A stretch of 48,008 bases of DNA, taken from positions 1 through 48,008 of IMG/VR virus record IMGVR_UViG_3300047388_000140. The stretch is one strand, 5' to 3'. Below, piece after piece: positions 1-8,503 of this stretch. Every line of letters begins with the position of its first letter. Position 1 is the stretch's first letter. A program made the translations under genes and the position numbers. The DNA comes from a virus. The notes under the pieces are model-generated. The model was not told the origin of the DNA. It searched no databases and saw nothing but the letters and a program-made list of their open reading frames with translations.

Positions 1-81
1 TCGTAAAAAAATCGAGATTTAGTACTATCAGGCGGCGGGGTTTAAAGAATCCCGCCGTTTTGTTTTTGGGTGAATAATTTT
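1..81. repeat. Terminal direct repeat, left copy
   Basis: These 81 bases are identical to the last 81 bases of the window (47928-48008). This shows that the contig is circularly closed or terminally redundant, with a unique length of 47,927 bp. A length of exactly 81 could be an assembler k-mer overlap rather than a physical phage terminus. The repeat carries the last codons of the 47532 gene and an intrinsic terminator. Confidence 0.97.
33..67 (+). terminator. Intrinsic terminator
   Basis: A perfect 7-bp stem (33-39 CGGCGGG with 51-57 CCCGCCG), an 11-nt loop and a T-rich tail (58-67) form a classical Rho-independent terminator. On the circle it follows the gene ending at 47933, so it closes the portal/gpF transcript before the collagen-like gene. 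A palindromic-looking AGTACTAT element lies just upstream at 21-28. Confidence 0.85.
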
Positions 82-93
82 ACACTTGGACGC

Positions 94-1218
94 ATGAAGC
101 TGGTTCGATTGTTGATTTTCTTCGGCTTCGGGGTGGCCGCATACTCACAAGGAACACCCTACGATTGTTTTTCCTCTTTCGCTTTCACCGCAGTCTCTGC
201 ACAGACCGGACAGAGTAATTCGTCCTCGGTCGCTCCGTGCGTTGCCTGGCGCGTAACCTACACCACAACCGGATTTTCCAGCGTGACGGTCAAGTTCCAG
301 ACGTCGCCGGACAATGCCAACTGGAGCGACGTCACAAATACGATCTGCAGTAGCACGGTGCAACCTCCCTGCGTGACCGACGGCAGCAACCCGCTGGCCG
401 ATGGCGTAATGGGCAGTTCTAGCTTTCGCGCGTACGGGAAGTACGTGCGCGTCAACGTGACGGGCGCGACAGGAACCGGCACCGGGCAAGTAGTCGTCTA
501 CGGGTACAAGGGCACTAGCGCGAGTGCGAATACAGGAGGTGGCGGCGGCGGCAGCCCGGGGCCCGCAGGTCCAACCGGCCCAACAGGTCCAGCGGGCATC
601 GCCGGGGCGACGGGCCCACAAGGAATCGCCGGCCCCACTGGCCCCAGCGGACCCGCTGGCCAAGCAGGTGCTGTCGGACCGACCGGCCCCACCGGGCCTT
701 CTCCTGCCATCGGCGGATCGAGCGGTCAACTCCAGTACAATTCCAGCGGATCACTTGCGGGCCTTTCGGGGCCCGCGACCACAAACGTACTCGCCGCGGC
801 CGCTTCGCCCGTCGGCGTGCAGACGTTCTACATGGCGGTGGCCGGCGTGTCATGCGCAAAGTCGGTAATCGCTTTCTCTCTTGTGAATGCCGCGGCGCTC
901 ACACAGGAATCGGATCTGTTCATTATCCCGGCGAACTTCGCGTACACGTCGGCAACGGTTTTGAATGAGGGAACGCAATTCGCCGGCACGTTTCCAACGC
1001 TCACAGTCTCTCTCCAGCAACACGGAAATACCACTCTGCCTGATCTTGTCCCAACGTTTCCGCTAAAACAAGTCAATAATTTCTGGGTCGCTACGCTTGG
1101 CAATCCAAACCTGTCCTCCTACACGATGTCAGCCTTTTTCACTTCGACCACGAATAATCTATCGACCGGCAGCGCCGGTTCATTGACCGTCCGCGTGTGT
1201 GGATACGTGGAGCCATAA
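94..1218 (+). CDS. Secreted collagen-like fibre protein
   Basis: A 374-residue protein. The N-terminus is a Sec-type signal peptide: a basic start MKLVR, a hydrophobic core, then a small-residue site near AYSQG. Next come a beta-rich, Cys-containing region (about 25-140), a Gly-rich linker, a collagen-like Gly-X-Y stretch of about 50 residues ([10 protein letters not shown]-type), and a globular C-terminal domain. The motif [11 protein letters not shown] after the collagen part is typical of phage fibre and Acidobacteriota surface proteins. I prefer the ATG at 94 because it starts the signal peptide and has TTGGA just upstream; an in-frame GTG at 70 is possible. It is the first gene after the terminator and overlaps the next gene (TAATG). 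The role is inferred to be a fibre or adhesin. The signal peptide is odd for a virion protein. Confidence 0.8.
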   Translation: MKLVRLLIFFGFGVAAYSQGTPYDCFSSFAFTAVSAQTGQSNSSSVAPCVAWRVTYTTTGFSSVTVKFQTSPDNANWSDVTNTICSSTVQPPCVTDGSNPLADGVMGSSSFRAYGKYVRVNVTGATGTGTGQVVVYGYKGTSASANTGGGGGGSPGPAGPTGPTGPAGIAGATGPQGIAGPTGPSGPAGQAGAVGPTGPTGPSPAIGGSSGQLQYNSSGSLAGLSGPATTNVLAAAASPVGVQTFYMAVAGVSCAKSVIAFSLVNAAALTQESDLFIIPANFAYTSATVLNEGTQFAGTFPTLTVSLQQHGNTTLPDLVPTFPLKQVNNFWVATLGNPNLSSYTMSAFFTSTTNNLSTGSAGSLTVRVCGYVEP

Positions 1219-3548
1219 TGCGCACTTTAATTCTCTTTTTACTTTCTGTTTTGTCTTCTCGCGCCGCGCTGACTGTGACGCTAACCAGTCTGACGGCGAA
1301 TAGCCCGAACTCGCTCTCTGCCACGATGACGGTTACCGGAGGATCGTTTGGATCTGTGCAGATTGCCTGCGGAACGACCAACGGCAGCGCCTACACGGTG
1401 TCCATCACGCCATGGGTCGACGCGAGTGTTTCGCCGCAAACGCTGATCATCGCTCAGTTGGCTCCGAGGACGACGTACTTCTGCATTGCCAATGCCGCGA
1501 TCTCGACGGGGGGTGGCGGCGGCACAACGGCGTCAGCACAGGCTACGACGGCGACTATGGATTCGCGCGGCAGCGTGCCGGTGAGCATCGGTCTCGGCGC
1601 GGGGTGCACCGAAGGCTACACCTGCAGCTACAACAATGCGAACTTTCCGACTAGCTATACGACCGGCGACAGCATGATTCCGATCTGTCTCACAAACGGA
1701 ACCTGCGTCATCAACGGGAATGATGGCACGGGCGTGTCCGGCGCATACAATTCCAATCTATTTTTTATGGGTATCAATTCCTCATTCGCCTTGACAAGCC
1801 TTAATCAGATGACGAGCTTTGGTGCAGCTAGCGCGGCATCTTGCACTCAGGCCGGATATACGTGGAAAGGAGCGTTTCCTCATGCCGAAGGAAATACACT
1901 CATCGCTGGCGTGTATTGCCAGAATGCGGACTGGAAGGATTTTTCTTTCATGCAGAGTGATGACGCCGCAGTAACGTGGTACAACCCGGCGCACAATTCA
2001 GGTTCCGCGAACGCGAACGGAGACGCACCGACTACTGGTGTTGCCGGATCCGTAGAAGTAAGCGGCCAGACAAATCTCGGAGTCTCCGCAGTTTGGGTGG
2101 AATGCATAGGCGCCAACGGATTCAAAGGCGGCGTCTGTGATAATCCTGTCGATGGCTTGGACGCCTATGCCTATTGGATCGCAGGCAAGGGAGCGTCCGG
2201 TTCGAACCTGGCATTCTTTCGCGTGTACAAGCGATCTAATTTCCAGGTCGCGGCAAACATCGAAGCGTATGTCGGATCTGCAACGACGCCAGACGTAAAC
2301 ACGGCGGCCAACTGGAGCACGACGATAGCAAGCGCGACCACCGTCATGAACTCGGCGGCTACTTCAGCAGCTTGTAGCGGGCCCTTCGTTCGATGGTTCA
2401 GCGATTTCAACAGGTATATCATTACGTGCGGGCTGAATATAGCCTCGGATACGAGCCAGCGGTTTAAATTTCTGCAATCGAGTTCTCTCCTTGGATGGTT
2501 AGCGGTCGCACCGACATACACTGAACCATCTCCTCCTCTTCCAAATAACGCTACTTGGACCAACAATCCGGAAGGATGGCAGCGCCAGTATATTGCGCCG
2601 CTTCCAACGTCCTACGCGCTAGATGCGAATGGAAAGTCCGCAACGGTGAAGTATGTCTACGGCGGGTCTTTTCTCCATACAAACAATAGCGACCAGGCAC
2701 ACAATCAGTATTCGCTTGCCTACACTCCGGTCACAATAGAGGCCATGCCGGTCACGAAGAACGCACAGCCGCGTTATACTTCGCAGCTTCGCTTATCATG
2801 GAATCACGAGCCCAACGCCTATTATGCGAAAGGTCTAGACAATTCTCTCTCGCAGGTATGGGACATGTATACTCACATCGGAAATACGATTTATCCGTTC
2901 AACTCAAGCGGAGGGATCAGCTTTTGGAATGTCCTAAGCCCTACCATCGGGTGTGCAATGACCTCTATCACGAATGCGGCGTTGACTGCCTCGGGGCTGT
3001 CTTTCAATAGTTCGAATACGACCTCAACCTGCAAGACATCCGTAAATAGTGGCATTACTGGAGATCCGACCTACACGATAATCGAGGTAATCAATAGTTC
3101 AGATCTCACGCGCTTTGAACCGCCATGGGCTGTCGGAGTCGCGACGACCGCGCATGATCTTTCAGCCGGGCTTATTCAGACTGGAGCCATGTACCTCAGC
3201 AATGACACTCCGTTCCAGATCTCGGCGAACAGCACGTTCACCGCTAATAATTACTATTGCATCGCGGCGACGCACGTCACCGGAGCCATGACGACGAGCA
3301 ATACGTTCATGCAGAAGACTCAAACGCGGTTGGCACCGGCAAGCTCAGGCGCGGGTACGCCGAACGTTACCAACGCGGTGACGTGGATCGGCGGTTCACC
3401 GGAAACAACGTCCGCACAGTTTCGCGGAAATATCGTATTTGTTGCATATCACCATGGCGTCGCGCTTACTCAAACGGAGATCGGATCGAACTGCGGATAC
3501 CTGAAAAAGAATCTGCTGGCGATTCGCGGCATAACGGTCACGCCGTGA
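1218..3548 (+). CDS. Large secreted adhesin/fibre-like protein with C-terminal LamG-like fold
   Basis: A 776-residue protein. The ATG at 1218 overlaps the previous stop (TAATG), with GTGGAG upstream. It begins with a signal peptide ([14 protein letters not shown] then RAA), followed by a fibronectin-III-like segment (about 20-110), a long Ser/Thr/Asn-rich middle with paired cysteines, and a C-terminal region (about 560-776) reading like a concanavalin A/LamG sandwich. It forms an operon with the collagen-like gene. It is probably a sugar-binding surface or fibre protein. No catalytic motif is visible. Function is inferred from composition and position only. Confidence 0.7.
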   Translation: MRTLILFLLSVLSSRAALTVTLTSLTANSPNSLSATMTVTGGSFGSVQIACGTTNGSAYTVSITPWVDASVSPQTLIIAQLAPRTTYFCIANAAISTGGGGGTTASAQATTATMDSRGSVPVSIGLGAGCTEGYTCSYNNANFPTSYTTGDSMIPICLTNGTCVINGNDGTGVSGAYNSNLFFMGINSSFALTSLNQMTSFGAASAASCTQAGYTWKGAFPHAEGNTLIAGVYCQNADWKDFSFMQSDDAAVTWYNPAHNSGSANANGDAPTTGVAGSVEVSGQTNLGVSAVWVECIGANGFKGGVCDNPVDGLDAYAYWIAGKGASGSNLAFFRVYKRSNFQVAANIEAYVGSATTPDVNTAANWSTTIASATTVMNSAATSAACSGPFVRWFSDFNRYIITCGLNIASDTSQRFKFLQSSSLLGWLAVAPTYTEPSPPLPNNATWTNNPEGWQRQYIAPLPTSYALDANGKSATVKYVYGGSFLHTNNSDQAHNQYSLAYTPVTIEAMPVTKNAQPRYTSQLRLSWNHEPNAYYAKGLDNSLSQVWDMYTHIGNTIYPFNSSGGISFWNVLSPTIGCAMTSITNAALTASGLSFNSSNTTSTCKTSVNSGITGDPTYTIIEVINSSDLTRFEPPWAVGVATTAHDLSAGLIQTGAMYLSNDTPFQISANSTFTANNYYCIAATHVTGAMTTSNTFMQKTQTRLAPASSGAGTPNVTNAVTWIGGSPETTSAQFRGNIVFVAYHHGVALTQTEIGSNCGYLKKNLLAIRGITVTP

Positions 3549-3802
3549 GAATTCGCCTGCTGGTGAAGGATGCGTTGCAGGACTGGCCGGCGCGACAGAA
3601 GGAACGTCTTCGCGTGAGGATGCTATACCGCAAGCAGTTCGCGCGAACGCTGAGAGATCAGGAAGCGCGCATCAAAGACCGTGGCTGCCAAATAGCTGCA
3701 CGATGCTGCCTTGATTCATATCCAGCGCCGGCCGCAGATACGGGCGCGCGTAGAATCCAGGCCAGTTCTGATGCTTGTAATCGTACGTCCATGAGCCTGT
3801 GA
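3545..3802 (+). CDS. Small basic protein, doubtful
   Basis: GTG at 3545 overlaps the previous stop (GTGA), a coupling pattern seen at many junctions in this genome. The first 45 codons give a plausible Arg/Lys-rich helical peptide (RIRLLVKDALQDW...). The second half runs antisense into the convergent gp10-like gene and reads as low-quality sequence. It may be a real short gene or just an open frame. No ribosome binding site is obvious. Confidence 0.3.
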   Translation: MRIRLLVKDALQDWPARQKERLRVRMLYRKQFARTLRDQEARIKDRGCQIAARCCLDSYPAPAADTGARRIQASSDACNRTSMSL

Positions 3803-4109
3803 ACGGGACGCCTTCCTGTGGCAGCGGGTACGGATAGGTTCCGCTGCCAATGATGCCAGTACCGAACTCAACGAAGCTCGCATGCGGCGACGTGTAGCTG
3901 ACGCTGCCGGTCACGCGCTGGCCTTTCCATTGCGTTTCGCGGCCGCCGGACGATACGAGCTCGCCGATGTCGACTGGAACAAGCTGCTGGCTGGCGCTTA
4001 GAACAAGTTCCGTCGCGCCGTCGACTGCGGCGATGATCCGCGGCACGATGATGGCTTCCAATCGCGCGAATGACCCAGCCTGGAATGTGACGTTAGCGCG
4101 GATGTTCAT
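3672..4109 (-). CDS. HK97 gp10-type head-tail/neck protein
   Basis: A 145-residue protein with the hallmarks of the HK97 gp10 family: VPVDIGEL in the middle (the usual VPVDTGxL), SYTSPHASFVEFGTG, and the C-terminal ARPYLRPALD. This family closes the connector or forms part of the neck between head and tail. It lies last in a four-gene minus-strand block and overlaps its upstream neighbour by 17 nt. In related phages it usually sits in the plus-strand connector cluster (here 8500-10060). Its inverted position is unusual. Confidence 0.85.
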   Translation of the reverse strand: MNIRANVTFQAGSFARLEAIIVPRIIAAVDGATELVLSASQQLVPVDIGELVSSGGRETQWKGQRVTGSVSYTSPHASFVEFGTGIIGSGTYPYPLPQEGVPFTGSWTYDYKHQNWPGFYARPYLRPALDMNQGSIVQLFGSHGL

Positions 4110-4266
4110 TGCGAGCCTTCATCCATCGCTTGTAAGTCTCTTCGACATCGATGTATAGCGGCGGTTCCAGTGTAATCCGCTTGCCTTCCTTGCTCGCCAT
4201 TTCCCGCAACTCGTCGAGCGCGGCAAGCAGATTATCGACAGTGAGCGGCTTGCCTTCGTCGGTCAT
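4093..4266 (-). CDS. Small hypothetical protein
   Basis: A 57-residue protein starting at ATG 4266, whose ATGA overlaps the stop of the upstream gene (4263). It is acidic-basic mixed and probably helical (VDNLLAALDELREMASKEG...). Translational coupling in the minus-strand block supports it as real. It overlaps the gp10-like gene downstream by 17 nt. No family recognised. An upstream in-frame extension to 4356 reads as shadow of the neighbouring gene. Confidence 0.65.
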   Translation of the reverse strand: MTDEGKPLTVDNLLAALDELREMASKEGKRITLEPPLYIDVEETYKRWMKARNEHPR

Positions 4267-4673
4267 GGTGTCCCCACATTCGGCGATATCGTCAGATTGC
4301 CCGTTGCCAGTTCCAGCGTCCCAGCCGGCGAACCACCCGTAAGCGTGAATTCGCACGGCATGCCGAAGACGCCTTGCGCACCGAGCGAGTCGGTGTCGGT
4401 CGGATCGATCGTCAGCGTCGCCAGGCCGAGCGCAGCATTCGTGTAGGTGATCCCCTGGATGACAGCCGGACTTCCGCCGAGCAAGGTAGACTTGTCGATC
4501 ACGAAGGATCCGTTCGACGCGTGGAAGTACATCACGCTGCCGGTAAGATTGAATGGCGTCACGCCGTCAGCCTGCAGCACGTCGACGTAATAAATCGCCG
4601 ACTTCGCGCGCACGATCGACATCCGGATAACGGTGGGCGTAACGGCGGCGGTAAGCGTCAGTGTTCCGCTCAC
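4263..4673 (-). CDS. BppU/tail-fibre-like beta protein
   Basis: A 136-residue protein, beta-rich, with the pattern of N-terminal domains of baseplate or upper fibre proteins (a polar residue run, YYVDVLQADGVTPFNLTGS, an alternating hydrophobic strand, then TLTIDPTDTDSL). No signal peptide. It overlaps its upstream neighbour by 4 nt and its downstream neighbour by 4 nt, so the block 4936 to 3672 is one operon. The baseplate role is inferred from pattern similarity and is uncertain. Confidence 0.6.
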   Translation of the reverse strand: MSGTLTLTAAVTPTVIRMSIVRAKSAIYYVDVLQADGVTPFNLTGSVMYFHASNGSFVIDKSTLLGGSPAVIQGITYTNAALGLATLTIDPTDTDSLGAQGVFGMPCEFTLTGGSPAGTLELATGNLTISPNVGTP

Positions 4674-4936
4674 TGGGGTAGCCCGGCGCGGCGCGCCATT
4701 ACCGCGATCTCAAATCCGCTCATCTTGGCATTCCCGAACTGATGGAAGTAGGTCGCCATGAAATCGCGCATGGCCGAGCATCCGGCGGCATACCCGCGCG
4801 TCTCAGACATTTCTTTCTTTGTAGACTCATATTCCCGGCGATGCGTGGCGCGACATTTCTTGCACCACTTCGGGTAACCGTCAGTGTCTAAAACGGCTTC
4901 GCATTTCGAGCAATTCGCGTCTTCCATGTACGGCAT
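4670..4936 (-). CDS. Zinc-ribbon protein, first gene of minus block
   Basis: An 88-residue protein. The ATG at 4936 has GGGGTG about 6 nt upstream; ATGs at 4957 and 4927 are alternatives. It carries CSKC and CKKC pairs spaced for one zinc ribbon in the first third, then a helical tail ending MARRAGLPQ. It is transcribed divergently from the head protease gene, with less than 80 nt between them. The function is unknown; a nucleic-acid or protein-binding role is plausible. Confidence 0.7.
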   Translation of the reverse strand: MPYMEDANCSKCEAVLDTDGYPKWCKKCRATHRREYESTKKEMSETRGYAAGCSAMRDFMATYFHQFGNAKMSGFEIAVMARRAGLPQ

Positions 4937-5014
4937 TATACACCCCAATTGAGTCAATTATTTAGTGTTCTGCTTGGTACGTTCGCAAGTGCCGCATTAT
5001 CATCATTTCCAGAA

Positions 5015-6157
5015 ATGGCAGAAATTGCAGCAACCGAAGTTGGCAAGCGCAACTCTTCCGAGGATCAATCCAAAATCCAGATGATGCACGACCACGCGGT
5101 CGCGCTGGGCGCGTCCTGCGGAGTGAGCGAGGCGCATGTTTCACGTGAAACAGCGCCATTAAAGCTCACCGAGTCCGCCGAGACAACCGAGGTTATCGTC
5201 CTGCAAGAATCCCGCGCCGACTACGAAATTAAGCTCATCGCTCCCGGCAAAGGTTCCAGCGCGTTCTATCCCGCCGAAGTCCTCAAGCGCGATGGCCCGA
5301 AAGTCTTCACCCCTGGCACCCACGTTTACCTCAACCATCCGACCGCAGCAGAAGAGGCTCAGCGGCCGGAGGGCGACGTTGCGAACCTTGCCGGGGTTCT
5401 GACGACCGCAGCGGTCTATCACGAGAATCACGCCAAAGGGCCTGGGCTATACGGGCGCATGAAGGTTTTTGCCGATCACGCGCAGATGGTTGAGGAGAAA
5501 GCGGCGCACGTCGGCATGAGTATCAGGGCGTCTGGCATCGCCGAAGCCGGCAAGACGAGCCACGGCGTGCCGGTTCTAAAGGAATTGACCGGAGCCGAAA
5601 GCGTTGATGTCGTCACGCGCGCCGGCGCCGGTGGAATGATTTTGACCGAGGCGGCGAAACCCGCCAATCCCAACACAGGAGGCGCAGCCGAAATGGATGC
5701 AGCCGAAGTAACGAAACTGGTAGAAGCGGCCGTTAAGGCGGCGCTCGCACCGGTGCTCGCACAGCAGGTACCTCTTACCGAGCGCGCCCTACGAGGGGAT
5801 GCCCGAGAAGCGGCAACGAAGATTCTAAAGGACGTAACCCTTCACGAAGCGGCCAAGTCCATGGTGATCGACACTGTTCTGCAGAACATTACGCAGAAGG
5901 ACGGAGCGCTCGACGAGGCGAAGTTCGCCGAAGCCGTAAACGCCGAAGTGAAGCGCGTCGGCGCGGTCATTGCGGCATCGACCGGCAGCGGGCGCGTCGT
6001 CGGCATGGGCGCGGCGCCGCTCGAGATCAAGCCCGAAGAGGCGGCCCGGCGCGCAGCACTCGCGAAGACCGACGAGGAAGAGGCTGTCCGAATCTTCGAA
6101 TCGCTCGGCCTGCCGAAGGACGCGGCCACATTCGCGGCGAAAGGGAGGGCGGCGTAA
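5015..6157 (+). CDS. Capsid maturation protease/scaffold protein
   Basis: A 380-residue protein (ATG 5015; an in-frame TTG at 4949 would add 22 residues). The first half resembles phage prohead proteases: IKLIAPGKGSSAFYPAEVL, the THVYLNHP block with H108, and VGMSIRASG with S159/S163 as candidate catalytic Ser, then ESVDVVTRAGAGGMIL. The second half is Ala/Glu-rich, helical, and scaffold-like. This fusion of protease and scaffold, directly before decoration and major capsid genes, fits a head assembly role. Start choice rests on position only, since no strong ribosome site is present. Confidence 0.8.
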   Translation: MAEIAATEVGKRNSSEDQSKIQMMHDHAVALGASCGVSEAHVSRETAPLKLTESAETTEVIVLQESRADYEIKLIAPGKGSSAFYPAEVLKRDGPKVFTPGTHVYLNHPTAAEEAQRPEGDVANLAGVLTTAAVYHENHAKGPGLYGRMKVFADHAQMVEEKAAHVGMSIRASGIAEAGKTSHGVPVLKELTGAESVDVVTRAGAGGMILTEAAKPANPNTGGAAEMDAAEVTKLVEAAVKAALAPVLAQQVPLTERALRGDAREAATKILKDVTLHEAAKSMVIDTVLQNITQKDGALDEAKFAEAVNAEVKRVGAVIAASTGSGRVVGMGAAPLEIKPEEAARRAALAKTDEEEAVRIFESLGLPKDAATFAAKGRAA

Positions 6158-6534
6158 TGTATCCGAAGACTTTCAAGCGGCGCGAATCGAAAGACCGCAT
6201 CGTCCATAACCCGAACGAGGAACAGCAGGCGATCGCGGACGGCTACGCGCTCTCGGATCCGCCAAAAGATCCCCCCGAGGGGCCCGGCGGCGACGCGGCG
6301 CAGGCAGCGGTTCAGGCGGCGCAGCCGCATACGGACCCGATCGACCCGCGCACCGGCAGCCGCAGCGAACATCCGAATGCGCCGGCGCCGGAAGTGCGGC
6401 CCGACAAAAAGCCGGAAGTCGCGAGGTTCCCCAAGACCTTTATCGACGAGGATGGGGAGATTCGAGTCGTCCGCAATGAGGCAGAAGAGACGGCAGCGCT
6501 CAAGGCTGGCTTTGTTCTTAAGGGGGACAAGTAA
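6157..6534 (+). CDS. Hypothetical head protein with duplicated motif
   Basis: A 125-residue protein whose ATG overlaps the protease stop (TAATG). The N-terminal and C-terminal segments are copies of one about 30-residue unit: YPKTF...IVHNPNEEQQAIADGYAL and FPKTFIDED...RNEAEETAALKAGFVL. A Pro/Ala-rich linker separates them. This is internal duplication of a small domain. The position between protease and decoration protein suggests a head or head-assembly role. Confidence 0.75.
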   Translation: MYPKTFKRRESKDRIVHNPNEEQQAIADGYALSDPPKDPPEGPGGDAAQAAVQAAQPHTDPIDPRTGSRSEHPNAPAPEVRPDKKPEVARFPKTFIDEDGEIRVVRNEAEETAALKAGFVLKGDK

Positions 6535-6938
6535 TGCGCAATCAGGTATATACAGGCACGAATGTATCTCGCCGATTCGCGCTCTGTCCGACGACGGTCC
6601 TGTCTGGCGACCCGGTTCTGATCGGCACGATTCCAGGCGTCGCGCTCGATGACTATCAGGCGAATACCGGAGGGACGACCTTTTTGTGCAACGGCTCTTT
6701 CACGCTGACGGTGATCGCGGCTACGGTGGTGTCTCCCATCACGGGATCGGCGGTCAACCCGGGAGACAAGATCTACGCGACGGGTACGCTCGACTCGACG
6801 ACCAATATCACGACCGGGCTGGTGCTCAGTAAGGCAACCGGTGGGACGCTGTTCGGCCATCTTGACCCGAGCGCATCCATTATCGCGAGCGCGACGACTT
6901 CCACCAGCGCAACGGTGGTTCTGGAGGCAGAAATCTAA
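6534..6938 (+). CDS. Capsid decoration/cement protein, DUF2190-like
   Basis: A 134-residue, beta-rich protein. The pattern LSGDPVLIGTIPGVA near the N-terminus, then a central strand-rich region with GDKIYATGTLDSTTN, and GTLFGHLD...VVLEAEI at the end, fits the DUF2190-type capsid stabilising proteins that bind at capsid threefold positions. It is joined to its neighbours by TAATG overlaps and immediately precedes the major capsid gene, as usual for this family. Confidence 0.75.
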   Translation: MRNQVYTGTNVSRRFALCPTTVLSGDPVLIGTIPGVALDDYQANTGGTTFLCNGSFTLTVIAATVVSPITGSAVNPGDKIYATGTLDSTTNITTGLVLSKATGGTLFGHLDPSASIIASATTSTSATVVLEAEI

Positions 6939-8260
6939 TGCTCGAATTTACAGCAGCAGGAACGTACACTCCCGACTCGCCCGCACTGGCTGGCTTCACC
7001 GCGGCGCGGCGAGATGCTGGCGTGCAGCATAAGCGGCGAGTGGTCGAAGCGGCGCGACTCTACGCCGACTGTCTCCAGGGAAATCTTGACCCGGTCTTCC
7101 TCAAGCAGGCCATGCGCCCCACGGACGAGACGCTCGTCGGCGTCCTGATTGAACGGTACCCGGGTCTTTACGCCGCAGGCGGCCGCATCATGGGATTGAA
7201 AGAAACCATGAGCGTGACCGACTACCAGGCGCTTTACGTCGATGTTCTCGACCGGATGTACTACGGCTACTACAGCGCGTACCCGATCGTGAACAAGTCG
7301 CTGGTGAAGATCCACACGCTACGCGACTTCCGCACCGTCAAGCGCTACCTGCAGGACGGTGTCGTCACTCCTCTGACTTCGATGGACGCCGCGGCACCAC
7401 CTCCGCAGCGCGCTCTGCTGCCGCCCGTTCCGCAGGACGGCGCCACGCAGCCCGCATCCGGTAGTTCGCCCGCGCTCACGTACTCGCCGCTTCTGTATCA
7501 GGCGATGACGAGCGTTAATTGGAGGGCCATGGTGAACGATGACCTTGGCATCTTCCAGGACCTGGCGAACCGGCTCGCCATCGCCGGCAACCGCGGGATC
7601 TCCAAGTTCATCACCGGGTTCTACATGGACGCGAACGGGCCGAACGCTTCGCTCTACACCACCGGCTACGGCAACAAGATCGTGACCGCCAACGGCGCGG
7701 CCAGCAATAACCCTCCGCTCAGCATCGCCGGATTGCAGGATGCTTTCAATATCTTGGCCGGCATGCGCGACTCGACCGGCGACCCGATTCTGATCACTGG
7801 CCGCGTGAAACTCTGGTACGGACCTAGCCTGCACGCGACGGCGAATAACCTCATGAACCAGCTCAATGTCTACCTCACGCAGGCGGGCGGCGTCGCTGGC
7901 TCCGCGCAGCCCGGCCAGTTCGTGAACACGAACAACTGGATTGTGCAGAATTTAGACCCGGTGATGGACCCTTACATCCCGATTGTCTGCACCACGTCCG
8001 GAAAGAAAAATACTTCCTGGGGTCTGACGGTCGATCCGAACAGCCAGAACCGGCCCAACACGGAAGTCGGATTCCTGAACGGCTTCGAGGTTCCGCAGAT
8101 CTTTACCAAGGTACCGAACACGCAGCGGATGGGCGGCGGCGTCGACCCGATGCTTGGCGACTTTTACACCATGGATAACGATATGAAGATCGTTACCGTC
8201 ATGGGTGGGACGCAAATCGACGGACGCTCGACCGTGGCAAGCGACGGCAGCGGGTCCTAA
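6938..8260 (+). CDS. Major capsid protein, Mu gpT-like/HK97 fold
   Basis: A 440-residue protein with recognisable major head subunit features: WRAMVNDDLGIFQDLANRLAI (the gpT-type NDDLGxF...R segment), a FYMDANGPN loop region, and a C-terminal PNTQRMGGGVDP segment. It sits between the decoration protein and a strong terminator, the typical place. An extended N-terminal helical region (1-140) may act as a delta-domain-like scaffold. The ATG overlaps the previous stop (TAATG). Its length is normal for the family. Confidence 0.85.
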   Translation: MLEFTAAGTYTPDSPALAGFTAARRDAGVQHKRRVVEAARLYADCLQGNLDPVFLKQAMRPTDETLVGVLIERYPGLYAAGGRIMGLKETMSVTDYQALYVDVLDRMYYGYYSAYPIVNKSLVKIHTLRDFRTVKRYLQDGVVTPLTSMDAAAPPPQRALLPPVPQDGATQPASGSSPALTYSPLLYQAMTSVNWRAMVNDDLGIFQDLANRLAIAGNRGISKFITGFYMDANGPNASLYTTGYGNKIVTANGAASNNPPLSIAGLQDAFNILAGMRDSTGDPILITGRVKLWYGPSLHATANNLMNQLNVYLTQAGGVAGSAQPGQFVNTNNWIVQNLDPVMDPYIPIVCTTSGKKNTSWGLTVDPNSQNRPNTEVGFLNGFEVPQIFTKVPNTQRMGGGVDPMLGDFYTMDNDMKIVTVMGGTQIDGRSTVASDGSGS

Positions 8261-8280
8261 AGCGATTGATTCTTCCTTTG

Positions 8281-8320
8281 GAGCCGCTTCGCTCGACAGG
8301 GGCGGGCGGCTCTTTTTTTT
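8281..8320 (+). terminator. Intrinsic terminator after major capsid gene
   Basis: GAGCCGC (8281-8287) pairs with GCGGCTC (8306-8312), followed directly by eight T residues (8313-8320). This is a textbook terminator just behind the capsid gene. It probably tunes the excess of capsid over downstream connector and tail transcripts. Confidence 0.9.
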
Positions 8321-8329
8321 GGAGGCAGC

Positions 8330-8503
8330 ATGACTTTATCGGTTCTGTTCTGGTTTCTGATGATAATCTCCCTGATCTTCGGCCTATGGAGAGACTATTT
8401 GCCCGGGCAGCCGTATCCGTTCAGGGCTGGCGTATGGAACGTTCTGCTGTTCGTGCTATTGGGAATTCTCGGATGGGCAGTATTTGGGGCAGCCATTAAG
8501 TGA
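8330..8503 (+). CDS. Small two-helix membrane protein
   Basis: A 57-residue protein with an ideal ribosome site (GGAGG at 8320-8324) before ATG 8330. There are two hydrophobic segments (about residues 3-18 and 36-54) separated by a short hydrophilic hairpin RDYLPGQPYPFR. The last codons overlap the next gene (GTGA). It resembles small holin-like or membrane accessory proteins. A holin role is possible but not shown. Confidence 0.75.
   Translation: MTLSVLFWFLMIISLIFGLWRDYLPGQPYPFRAGVWNVLLFVLLGILGWAVFGAAIK

Noticed and set aside
550-710. Short repeats resembling a repeat array
   Set aside because: These are collagen triplet codons (Gly-Pro-Thr type) with no constant repeat/spacer sizes, so not CRISPR.
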